In this document: positions 7,608-15,034 of the stretch, piece after piece
How the letters are laid out: every line of letters begins with the position of its first letter
Position numbering within the stretch: the stretch's first letter is position 1
Source of the DNA: Verrucomicrobiota bacterium
Lineage (GTDB): Bacteria; Verrucomicrobiota; Verrucomicrobiia; Opitutales; Opitutaceae
DNA: 38,560 nucleotides
Reading direction: 5' to 3'
Assembly (NCBI GenBank): GCA_023386835.1
Contig: JAEWIY010000048.1
Coordinates: 1-38,560 of the forward strand
The notes under the pieces: generated by a model
Database searches by the model: none
What the model was told of the DNA's origin: nothing
Seen by the model: the letters and a program-made list of their open reading frames with translations, nothing else
Position numbers and translations under genes: made by a program

Positions 7608-7895
7608 GTCGGCCCGACGCGTGGGACGGCTGGAGAAAGGAGCAAGGGGCAAGGAGCAAGGAGTGGGGCCCCTTCGGCGCATTGGGGTCGGCAGTTGAAG
7701 TTCACGCAGTACTCGTCGACCGTTCTTGTTGTCACCAGCTCACCACTACAAAAAAACAACACCCAGGAGACGCGGGATCCCTGGCGGTGGGGTGTGGTGA
7801 AATCGTGGTGTTGGCCCGTTGCGGATTGAGCGCTTGGGTTTACGCGACCGTCTGCGCGGCAAAGTCGGTCGAGACCGTGGTGGCACGGTTCTCCC
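7608..7895. repeat. Intergenic stretch with a short tandem repeat
   Basis: About 290 bases with no supported gene. It holds a purine-rich tandem repeat built on GGAGCAAGG/GGCAAGGAGC (about 7636-7661) and a partial inverted repeat-A fragment, GGTCGGCAGTTGAAGTTC (7686-7703). The part after about 7740 may be the decayed 5' end of the AraC remnant, but I cannot align it. Confidence 0.5.
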
Positions 7896-8096
7896 ATCAC
7901 CACCATGAGCCCGCTGCAGTACCAGAAGCGGCTGCGGTTGCAGGAAGCGCGACGACTCCTGATCGCTGATGGTTCCGGTGCTGCCGACATCGGCTTTCGT
8001 GTCGGCTACCAAAGTCCATCGCAGTTCAGCCGTGAAGACGCGCGTCTCTTCGGTCGCCCGCCGTCCGTCGACTTGCGCGAACAACTCACGGCGTAG
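7896..8096 (+). pseudogene. Truncated AraC-family regulator (C-terminal HTH only)
   Basis: The frame encodes only the C-terminal part of an AraC/XylS DNA-binding domain. I-T-T-M-S-P-L-Q-Y-Q-K-R-L-R-L-Q-E-A-R-R-L-L is followed by the second helix-turn-helix with F-R-V-G-Y-Q-S-P-S-Q-F-S-R and a short tail ending at TAG. The effector domain and first helix-turn-helix are missing. In-frame sequence before I-T-T-M loses resemblance at once (W-W-H-G-S-P), as expected after a deletion or frameshift. A complete protein would need about 250 more residues. Full AraC proteins of this type often regulate unrelated nearby oxidoreductases; no partner is visible. It is convergent with the GH78 gene and marks the boundary between the repeat-rich left part and the glycan locus. 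Confidence 0.7.
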
Positions 8097-8135
8097 CCGA
8101 TCGGGTCGGGAGCGGTTTGCCCCGGGCCGCCCTTG

Positions 8136-10790
8136 TCACGAGGACGGCGGCACGGTGAACACGTAGTTGCCTGAGCCAATCGAGAAGACCGCGTGGCCAT
8201 CCTCCATGCGGAGAAACCGCACCCCCTCGGCTTCGGTCGCGGGGCGGCCGCTTTCCCGGACCGCCTCCACGCTGCTCGCGGGCACGTAGACCTGCGCGGT
8301 GGTGTTGGGCGGGATCACCACCCGATGCGCATACCCTTCAAAGGCGCGCCAAGCGGAACGTACCCAGCCATTGACCGTGCGGGTCGAAGCATCGACGTGC
8401 ACGAGCCCCTGCGGGTGCGCTGGGCGAATGAGGATCTCCCGGTAACCGGGCTGGGCCGGCTGGATACCGCCAAGGCGGCTGTAGAGAGTCGCGTCCGGGC
8501 CGGAGAACATCGCGTGGTTGAAGCTCTGCATGCTGCCGCGATAGGTCCACTGTTCCCAGGTCGTCGTCGCTCCGAGGCTGATCTGGTACCCGTAACTCGG
8601 ATACGTCTTTTTTGTCAGCGCAGTGAACGCCGAGTCCACGAAGCCGTGGTCGATCAGCATGTCGAAGAGGTAGCGCGTGCCAAAGATACCCGTGTCGAGG
8701 TGCCCGTTGTCCTGGTGAACGAGCCGCTGGTGCAGCGCGCTTGCCACCGCGGGGCGCTGATGATCGGGGACCAGGCCGAAGGCCAGCGGCAGCACGGAGG
8801 TGACCTGCCGGCCGCTGCCGTACGTGTGCGTCTCCGGATGGAAATGTCGCGCCTGGAAGTGAGCGAGGATCCGTTGGGCCAGTTGCGCGTACTTCGTCGC
8901 GTCCTCCGCCTGCCCGAGCATGCGGGCGACCTCCGCCGTGATCCACGCGCAGCGGTAAAAGAAGGCGGTGTTGACGATCTCGCCTTCGCTGAAGCTCGTT
9001 TCGTAATCCCCCGGCTGCTGCGGCGGCGCCCAATCGCCAAAGCCGTTCGCCCAATACTGCTTCGCCTCCGCCTGGGCCGCAAAGTGATCCGTTGCCTTTC
9101 TCAGGTTGCCATAGTGCTGCTCGAGGATTCGTCGGTCACCATAATGCCAATACAGCAGGTAAGGCAGCACCACCGGATCGCCGGACCAGTTCGGCGGCGC
9201 GCTGACGTCGCCTCCGATGTCCTGCAGCCACTTGGTGTAGTACTGCAGCACGTTGAAGTTGTAGATCGCAGCCTCTTCCACCGCGAGCGAGTCCATCAGG
9301 CACGGCGTCCGTTCGTCGCGCACGGCGGTGTCCGTCGGGATACCCATGAAGTTGTTGCGCAGCGACCACTGGAAGTTCTGGTGGATGCGGTTGAGCAGCG
9401 GGTCGGAACTCGTGAACGACCCCGTCTCCTCAAGGGCGGAGTGGATGGCCAGGGCCTCAACGCTCTCCAGCGTCGGCCGTCCGGGAAACCCGGTCACCTC
9501 CACGTAGCGGAAACCATGGTACGTGAAGCGCGGCATATAGGTCTCACTCCCCTCGCCCTTCAAAATGTACGTGTCGGTCGCCTTCGCGGCGCGGTTCGTG
9601 GTGATGTCCAACCGGCCATCGCTGTACACCGCCTCGGCGTGACGCAGGACAACCGTTGTACCCGCCGCACCCGACACGCGCAGACGCGTCCAGCCGGCAA
9701 TGTTCTGGCCAAAGTCGAAGACAAACACGCCGGGCTCGACCTCGGTGAGGCTCACTGCGGGCAGGATCTGCCGAATCTTGAGCGGGGGCATTTTCGACGC
9801 TTTCAACGGCCCGGCCTTCACCTCGCGGCGAACGACCGACTGCCAGCCGGAATCGTCAAACCCTGGTTGATCCCAGCCCGGCACCTCGCGGCGCGCATCG
9901 TAGGTTTCGCCATCGTAGATGTGATTCGCCAGGATCGGACTTTCGGCCGACTTCCATTGTTCGTCCGAGATCAGCGTGCGCGTCGTGCCGTCGGCGAGAC
10001 GCAACTCGATCTGCAGAAGCGCCGCCTTCGGTTCGAGCCAGCGCCAGCCCCATTTCGAATAACCAGCATCGTACCCGGCGCCGAGCCACAGGCCGACGGC
10101 GTTGCGACCCGTTTGGACCAAGTCCGTGACATCGTAGGCGTCATAAAAGAGCCCCTTCGTGTACTTCGAGTTGACCGGCGTCAGCACGCGGTCGTCCACC
10201 TTGCGCCCGTTGAGGCTCAACTCGTACCAACCGGATGCATACGCGTAGGCCATCGCCTGCACGACCGGCTGAGCGACGTCGAACTCATGCCGCAGCCAGG
10301 GGCTAACCATATCCTCCTTCGGACTGATCCATTTGGCGCGCCATTCGTCCGGGCGCAGCAAACCCATCTGCCACCACTCCGGCTCGGCCCAGGCCGACGG
10401 CTTTCCGGCGGCGTCCCACACCTGCACGGTCCAAAAATAGCGGGTCCCGCTCGCCAGCGGCCCTTGCACCGCCACGCCGAAGTTGTCCGCACTTTCCACC
10501 CGAGCGCTATCCCAGACATCCGCCTGGCCCGGGCGCAGCCGCTCCGGCGAAGTGGCCACCAGGACCCGGTAAGCAGCCTGGCGCTGGTTGCGCTCGGTCG
10601 ACTGCAGTTCCCACCCGAGCCGCGGCTGCTCCACATCGAGTCCGAGCGGCCGAACCGTGTATTCAGTCGTGAGGTACGCTGGTTCCAGGGCCAACAGCGA
10701 ACGGGCGAACGCGAATCCGAGACCAACCAGACTCCAGGTGCGCGCGAGTCGCGTCCGGCGCGCGAAAGAAAGCAGAAGGGGCGTCGACAT
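8136..10790 (-). CDS. GH78 alpha-L-rhamnosidase-like enzyme
   Basis: 884 residues, the usual size for GH78, which releases terminal alpha-L-rhamnose by inversion. An N-terminal hydrophobic stretch (about 18-35) may be a signal peptide. Fibronectin-like and beta-sandwich domains follow (about 38-450; note P-R-L-G-W-E-L and F-D-F-G-Q-N-I-A-G-W), then an (alpha/alpha)6 barrel (about 455-790) and a C-terminal sandwich. The general-acid loop is P-T-D-T-A-V-R-D-E-R-T-P-C-L-M-D (R491-D492-E493-R494). Family members usually have D-C-P-Q-R-D-E-R-L-G-W-T-G-D, so the acid residues are kept but the loop is altered. The base motif W-E-Q-W (E746) is intact. It is the last gene of the minus-strand run, 159 bases after the fusion gene. 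Its specificity may not be plain rhamnose. Confidence 0.88.
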   Translation of the reverse strand: MSTPLLLSFARRTRLARTWSLVGLGFAFARSLLALEPAYLTTEYTVRPLGLDVEQPRLGWELQSTERNQRQAAYRVLVATSPERLRPGQADVWDSARVESADNFGVAVQGPLASGTRYFWTVQVWDAAGKPSAWAEPEWWQMGLLRPDEWRAKWISPKEDMVSPWLRHEFDVAQPVVQAMAYAYASGWYELSLNGRKVDDRVLTPVNSKYTKGLFYDAYDVTDLVQTGRNAVGLWLGAGYDAGYSKWGWRWLEPKAALLQIELRLADGTTRTLISDEQWKSAESPILANHIYDGETYDARREVPGWDQPGFDDSGWQSVVRREVKAGPLKASKMPPLKIRQILPAVSLTEVEPGVFVFDFGQNIAGWTRLRVSGAAGTTVVLRHAEAVYSDGRLDITTNRAAKATDTYILKGEGSETYMPRFTYHGFRYVEVTGFPGRPTLESVEALAIHSALEETGSFTSSDPLLNRIHQNFQWSLRNNFMGIPTDTAVRDERTPCLMDSLAVEEAAIYNFNVLQYYTKWLQDIGGDVSAPPNWSGDPVVLPYLLYWHYGDRRILEQHYGNLRKATDHFAAQAEAKQYWANGFGDWAPPQQPGDYETSFSEGEIVNTAFFYRCAWITAEVARMLGQAEDATKYAQLAQRILAHFQARHFHPETHTYGSGRQVTSVLPLAFGLVPDHQRPAVASALHQRLVHQDNGHLDTGIFGTRYLFDMLIDHGFVDSAFTALTKKTYPSYGYQISLGATTTWEQWTYRGSMQSFNHAMFSGPDATLYSRLGGIQPAQPGYREILIRPAHPQGLVHVDASTRTVNGWVRSAWRAFEGYAHRVVIPPNTTAQVYVPASSVEAVRESGRPATEAEGVRFLRMEDGHAVFSIGSGNYVFTVPPSS

Positions 10791-10949
10791 AAGGGATAAC
10801 GTGCCCCAGCGGAGCTGAGAAATCGTGCCTACGCAAACCTGCGCACACGCCTTCCACGACTCGGCTACGCAATCGGCGAGCGATTGCGGCTACCGTCTTC
10901 CCGATCGCCGCCTGCCTGGTCGAGGCGGCGCGTGAAGCGGCGTTCCCGC
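10791..10949. other. Intercistronic region with hairpin and repeated GCGCACAC
   Basis: Between the fusion gene and GH78 lies a strong hairpin (10868-10888), a near-palindrome TACGCAAACCTGCGCA (10830-10845), and GCGCACAC (10841-10848). The last is identical to words upstream of the TonB receptor. An internal promoter or processing site is possible; none can be assigned. Confidence 0.4.
10868..10888 (-). terminator. Hairpin between fusion gene and GH78 gene
   Basis: CGCAATCG-GCGAG-CGATTGCG: a perfect 8-bp stem with a 5-base loop, about 60 bases after the fusion gene's stop. No U-tract. It could lower expression of GH78 relative to upstream genes, or it may be a repeat-derived palindrome. Confidence 0.4.
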
Positions 10950-13349
10950 CTACGGCATGATCCCGCTGTGCAGCATCTCCTCGTAGTGCGAGGCGGCCCG
11001 TTGATCCTGCAGCTGCTCGAGTGAGCCGTGCCAGAAGGCGATCCGCTCCCGCTTCCAGGTGTACGTCAGAGCGACACCGCGCGGCGTCGCGATCATCGAC
11101 GGATATGAGAACTCGCCGTCACCCGTCTCGACGTCAAAGGCGTGCGGCCAGGTCTCGCCGTTGTCGAACGAGAGGGACAGGCGCAACGGCGTGCGCGCGC
11201 CCCAATTCGAGCCGACCGGGTTGCACGCCAACACCAGCGCGCCTTCGCGCAGGCGGACCACATCCAGGCCGCTGTTGTTGCTCGGCAGGTTCGTGCGGCG
11301 GAGCGGCGCCCACGTCACTCCTCCATCCGACGAATCGCTGCGGTAGATCGCACCGGCGGTACTGCGCGCAAACAGGTGCACCTGCCCGGGCGCCGACTCC
11401 CACAACGCCGGCTGGATCACCCCACGGCCCTCGAAGTTCAGAACGCCCCGCAGACCGTTGAGCTGTTCAGACGGCTGAACCTCCTGATCGTTCGCGCCCA
11501 CCGACTCCTCAAGAGACAACGTGGCCGTCTGCCTCCAGGTCCGCCCGCCATCCACGCTGCGCTCCAGCACCAGGCGCCACTGCTCGGTCGATTCGTCGGA
11601 ATTGCCGGCGACCCAGCTTCCATCGGCCAACTGGATGGGCTTTGTCCGCACCGGCCCCGGCGCGATCGCTTCACCCGCCCCCAGCTCGACTGGCGTTGAC
11701 CACGTGTCTCCTTCGTCGGCCGATTCGCAGGACCACGACCGCCACTCCGCCACGCGCCGCCCAACCCGAAAATGCAAGCGCACGCGTCCACCAGCCAGGC
11801 GGTACACCACCGGGTTCCAATGCGGTTCATCAGACACCTTGGCGATCCGACGTGGCGCCGACCAGCGGCACTGGAAACGATCCGCCGCCCAGATTCCAAC
11901 GTCCGGATGCCCTTCAGCCGTCCCCGCGAACCAGGCCACCAGGAACCGGTTGTTGCGCAAGTGGACGATCGTCGACGCGTGGCACTGCTGAAAGGGCCGT
12001 TCGTTCCCAAATACGTGCTCGTGGTCGGTCAGTCCGTTGCGCAGGTATTCGCCGTACACTGACAAGTCGAGCCGTTGCCCGCCCTGCTCGATCGCCTGCT
12101 GGAGCTCGGGGATCGACAACGCGTCGAGATCAACGCCCTGCGCCGCGCAGAGTTGCGCCGCCTTGCCGGCCGCAAACCCCATCTGCGACACCGGCGCCAT
12201 GACGCGGAACGAGCTCATCGCCATCTGGTCGCCCGACGCGCCGCGGCCGGGCACGAGGAGATTACGCGCGCCCCGCGGGCGCATCGCCCGCAGCGGGATG
12301 TGATGCGGCTCGACCATCGTGGTGATGCCGGTATCGCCTCGCTGCATACGGTCAGGCCAATGGTAATCGAGGTGATATGTGCCCACGGCCACCGCATCCG
12401 GGAAAACGGTGCCATGCGTCACATCGTCGACCGTCAGCACGTGTTCACCGATGATGCGACGAGTCTCACGTACGCCAATGTGGCGCGACACGCCGGCGAG
12501 CACATGCTGGTCGAGCCGCACCCCGCGGTAGCCGCGCGTCTGAAGGTAATAAATCAGGCTCATCATCTGGCGGCGTGCATGCATTTCCGCCTGCGAGAAG
12601 CTGAGCCCGTCGGCCGCGTCGAAACCAACGACCTTCATTTTGATCTCCACCTTGCCGGTATCAAAACAGTGGAGCGTCGTCATCGGGATCTCGTCGTCGT
12701 TCGTCCACTCCGCACACGACGGCGGCAGGATCGGCCGGACCTTGCGCCCGATGTTCCACATCGTGAAGTAGAGGCTCATCGGCAGCTGCTTGTTCGCGCC
12801 TTCGTGCTGCACCGGGAAACCGGCCATCGCCGGCACGATGCAAGCACCCGTCGCATCCACGACGAACTTGGGCTGCAGAACGTAGAGTCCCCCAACGGTC
12901 GAGACCTCCAGTCGCGTGATGAGTCCGTCACTCGCCGTGGCGCGCGTGACGCGAGAGTGCAGCAGGACATCGATGCCGCGTTCGAGCACCATTTCCTGAA
13001 GGAAGAAGGCGCACCACTCGAGATCGTAGGAACGCCGGTCCTCGGTTGGCGTGAACTCCCGGACCAGCTGGTGTTCGCTCAGACGCCGGATCAGTTCACG
13101 AAACTCGTCGTTCACGTGGACGGTGTCGCCGCAGAAACCCGCCACCCCACCCGCCGTGCCCTGGCCGCCGAGCACGTTGCTCGGCTCCACGATGAGGACG
13201 CGGTTAACTGGCGTCTTGGCCGCCAGCGCCGCCATCACGCCGGCCATGCCTCCTCCGATGACCACCACATCGGGTGCAAGCGAGGCCACGCCGGTCGGCT
13301 CGGCCGCGCGGGCGGACATCTCAGGGTGGGCGGCGGGTTGGAAAGACAT
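10950..13349 (-). CDS. FAD-dependent oxidoreductase fused to a sialidase-like beta-propeller
   Basis: 799 residues with two domains. Residues 25-430 form an FAD-dependent oxidoreductase of the FAD_oxidored type. The dinucleotide motif V-V-V-I-G-G-G-M-A-G is at 28-37 with an acidic E55 after the second strand. The closing flavin segment is N-L-L-V-P-G-R-G-A-S-G-D (363-374), then F-R-V-M-A-P-V-S-Q-M-G-F-A-A-G. Residues 440-799 form a BNR/sialidase-like propeller: C-H-A-S-T-I-V-H-L (456-464), A-G-T-A-E-G, and Asp-boxes such as S-V-D-G-G-R-T-W, S-S-D-G-G-V-T-W and S-F-D-N-G-E-T-W, with Y-P-S-M-I near the end. The linker is only about ten residues. No signal peptide is seen, so I infer a cytoplasmic protein. 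The unfused versions lie two genes upstream. Substrate is unknown; true sialidase activity should not be assumed. Confidence 0.85.
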   Translation of the reverse strand: MSFQPAAHPEMSARAAEPTGVASLAPDVVVIGGGMAGVMAALAAKTPVNRVLIVEPSNVLGGQGTAGGVAGFCGDTVHVNDEFRELIRRLSEHQLVREFTPTEDRRSYDLEWCAFFLQEMVLERGIDVLLHSRVTRATASDGLITRLEVSTVGGLYVLQPKFVVDATGACIVPAMAGFPVQHEGANKQLPMSLYFTMWNIGRKVRPILPPSCAEWTNDDEIPMTTLHCFDTGKVEIKMKVVGFDAADGLSFSQAEMHARRQMMSLIYYLQTRGYRGVRLDQHVLAGVSRHIGVRETRRIIGEHVLTVDDVTHGTVFPDAVAVGTYHLDYHWPDRMQRGDTGITTMVEPHHIPLRAMRPRGARNLLVPGRGASGDQMAMSSFRVMAPVSQMGFAAGKAAQLCAAQGVDLDALSIPELQQAIEQGGQRLDLSVYGEYLRNGLTDHEHVFGNERPFQQCHASTIVHLRNNRFLVAWFAGTAEGHPDVGIWAADRFQCRWSAPRRIAKVSDEPHWNPVVYRLAGGRVRLHFRVGRRVAEWRSWSCESADEGDTWSTPVELGAGEAIAPGPVRTKPIQLADGSWVAGNSDESTEQWRLVLERSVDGGRTWRQTATLSLEESVGANDQEVQPSEQLNGLRGVLNFEGRGVIQPALWESAPGQVHLFARSTAGAIYRSDSSDGGVTWAPLRRTNLPSNNSGLDVVRLREGALVLACNPVGSNWGARTPLRLSLSFDNGETWPHAFDVETGDGEFSYPSMIATPRGVALTYTWKRERIAFWHGSLEQLQDQRAASHYEEMLHSGIMP

Positions 13350-13453
13350 GGCAGGGAGAAGCGTCAGCCAACGTGAACGCGCAGGCCTTCAAGCCCGGAC
13401 GGGAAAGAGGCACCCAGAGGCGGAAATATGTAGCACTGGCTGGACATGGTGAC

Positions 13454-15034
13454 TCACTGGATACGCGCCGCCGTCGGCTCGGTGGCGTGATCAGGTCGTT
13501 TAACGCCGCTGTCTTTCGGCGGGTTCATCGTCCAGACGGTCAGTCCGGTCAGATCGCCCGGTGGGCGCCGACGTAGGTAGCTGATCGCCAGCGCAAGGAC
13601 CATGAACAGCACGTTGACCAGGGCACCAACCCAGTAGCTGTGCACCGGCAAACGCCAGCCGTCGGGCAACCAGCCGAGCAATCCCAGGCCAAGGTACAGG
13701 TTGAAGGCGATAGAGATGGCCAGCGCCAGGTTGACCGAGCCTCCGTCCACGCGCCGGCTGAAGAAGCCCAGCAGATAGAGTCCGGTGATGGCGCCGCCGA
13801 ACACGCTGAAGACGATCAAGCTGACGTCGTTCATGCTCTCCTTCTCGATCCGCGCGAAAAAGACCGCGCCACCGATCATCAGCAGGATCGCCGTGGCACT
13901 CACGCACCGCGCGGCGCGCAGGTAGAAGCGGTCGCTGCGATTCTTGGCGAGATGAGGTTTGAGCAGGTCGACCACGACGACCGTCGCGATCGAGTTCACG
14001 CCGGAGTCCAGCGAGCTCATCGCCGCCGCAATCACCGCCGCGACCACCAGCCCGGCCAATCCGACGGGCACGTGCTTCAGCACAAAATAAGGAAGCACCT
14101 GGTCCGCCTGCAGGCTGGCGACGGCGGGATCCGGAAAAACACGAAAGAAAACGAACAACGCGGTGCCGATGAAGAAGAACATCGTCCACATGGGAACGGC
14201 GATGCCGGAGAACAGCAGCGTGGCCAACCGCGCCTCGCGTAACGAACGGGCCGATACGTAGCGTTGCACCACAGTCTGCTCGCCCGAGTAAATGTTCAGC
14301 CAGTTGATCATCCCAAGGATCAGGACAGTCCAGAACGTCCGCTCGTGGATGTTCCAGTCCAGGCTGCCGAGGCTGAACTTGTTGTGGATGTGCCCGATCT
14401 CAAACACCTGGGCGAAGCCGCCTGGCAGCGCGTCGACAACGGAAAACAGGCAGAGGCCGCCTCCCACCAGCATGATCAACGCTTGCGCGGCCCCCGCCCA
14501 GACGACCGTCTCCATGCCTCCTGCCACCGTGTACAACGCGACAAACAGTCCGCCGCCGAGAATCACCCATTCCAGCGGTGCGCCGGTCAGAAACTGAATC
14601 GGCAGCGAAACCAGGAACAGGACCTGCGAGACGCGGATGAGTTGGAGGAAGACAAAACCGATCGTACCGTACAACCGGGCCGGTTGCCCAAACCGATCGC
14701 CCAGGTATTCAAACGCCGAGGTCAGGCCGGCGCGCCGAAAGAACGGGATAAAAAGGATGGCCGCGAAGACCGCCACGAACGGCACGACCAGATTCACCGT
14801 CAGCTGCCGCCAATCGAGCACGTACGCGGCCGCCGGCAGCGCGAGGAACGTCGTCGAGCTGACGATCGTGCCGAGCATCGATAGCGCCACCACCCACCCG
14901 GCGTAGTTGCGATGACCGACAAAGTAGTTCTCGGCCTTCGTGCTGCGACGCGAACCGTACACGCCGATGGCCAGCATGGCGGCCAGATAAAGGGCCACGG
15001 CCAACGCATCGAGGGGGCGTATTTCGAGAGTCAT
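13454..15034 (-). CDS. Sodium:solute symporter (SSS/SLC5 family)
   Basis: 526 residues with about 13 hydrophobic segments, inner membrane. The start region A-L-Y-L-A-A-M-L-A-I-G-V-Y-G-S-R-R-S-T and E-N-Y-F-V-G-H-R are typical of SLC5 sugar and sialate transporters, and S-M-L-G-T-I-V-S-S-T-T-F (about 56-67) matches the first broken helix. Late segments include A-A-M-S-S-L-D-S-G-V-N-S, the conserved sodium-site region. I chose the ATG at 15034: its ATGA overlaps the stop of the oxidoreductase gene by four bases, implying translational coupling. The longer frame to 15127 only translates that gene out of frame. It is likely the importer for the product of the periplasmic step, feeding the FAD enzymes. 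Exact substrate unknown. Confidence 0.88.
   Translation of the reverse strand: MTLEIRPLDALAVALYLAAMLAIGVYGSRRSTKAENYFVGHRNYAGWVVALSMLGTIVSSTTFLALPAAAYVLDWRQLTVNLVVPFVAVFAAILFIPFFRRAGLTSAFEYLGDRFGQPARLYGTIGFVFLQLIRVSQVLFLVSLPIQFLTGAPLEWVILGGGLFVALYTVAGGMETVVWAGAAQALIMLVGGGLCLFSVVDALPGGFAQVFEIGHIHNKFSLGSLDWNIHERTFWTVLILGMINWLNIYSGEQTVVQRYVSARSLREARLATLLFSGIAVPMWTMFFFIGTALFVFFRVFPDPAVASLQADQVLPYFVLKHVPVGLAGLVVAAVIAAAMSSLDSGVNSIATVVVVDLLKPHLAKNRSDRFYLRAARCVSATAILLMIGGAVFFARIEKESMNDVSLIVFSVFGGAITGLYLLGFFSRRVDGGSVNLALAISIAFNLYLGLGLLGWLPDGWRLPVHSYWVGALVNVLFMVLALAISYLRRRPPGDLTGLTVWTMNPPKDSGVKRPDHATEPTAARIQ

Noticed and set aside
8193..10799. 868-residue open frame on the plus strand opposite GH78
   Set aside because: It is the antisense shadow of a well-supported GH78 gene; the product is R/H/V-rich with no domain features.
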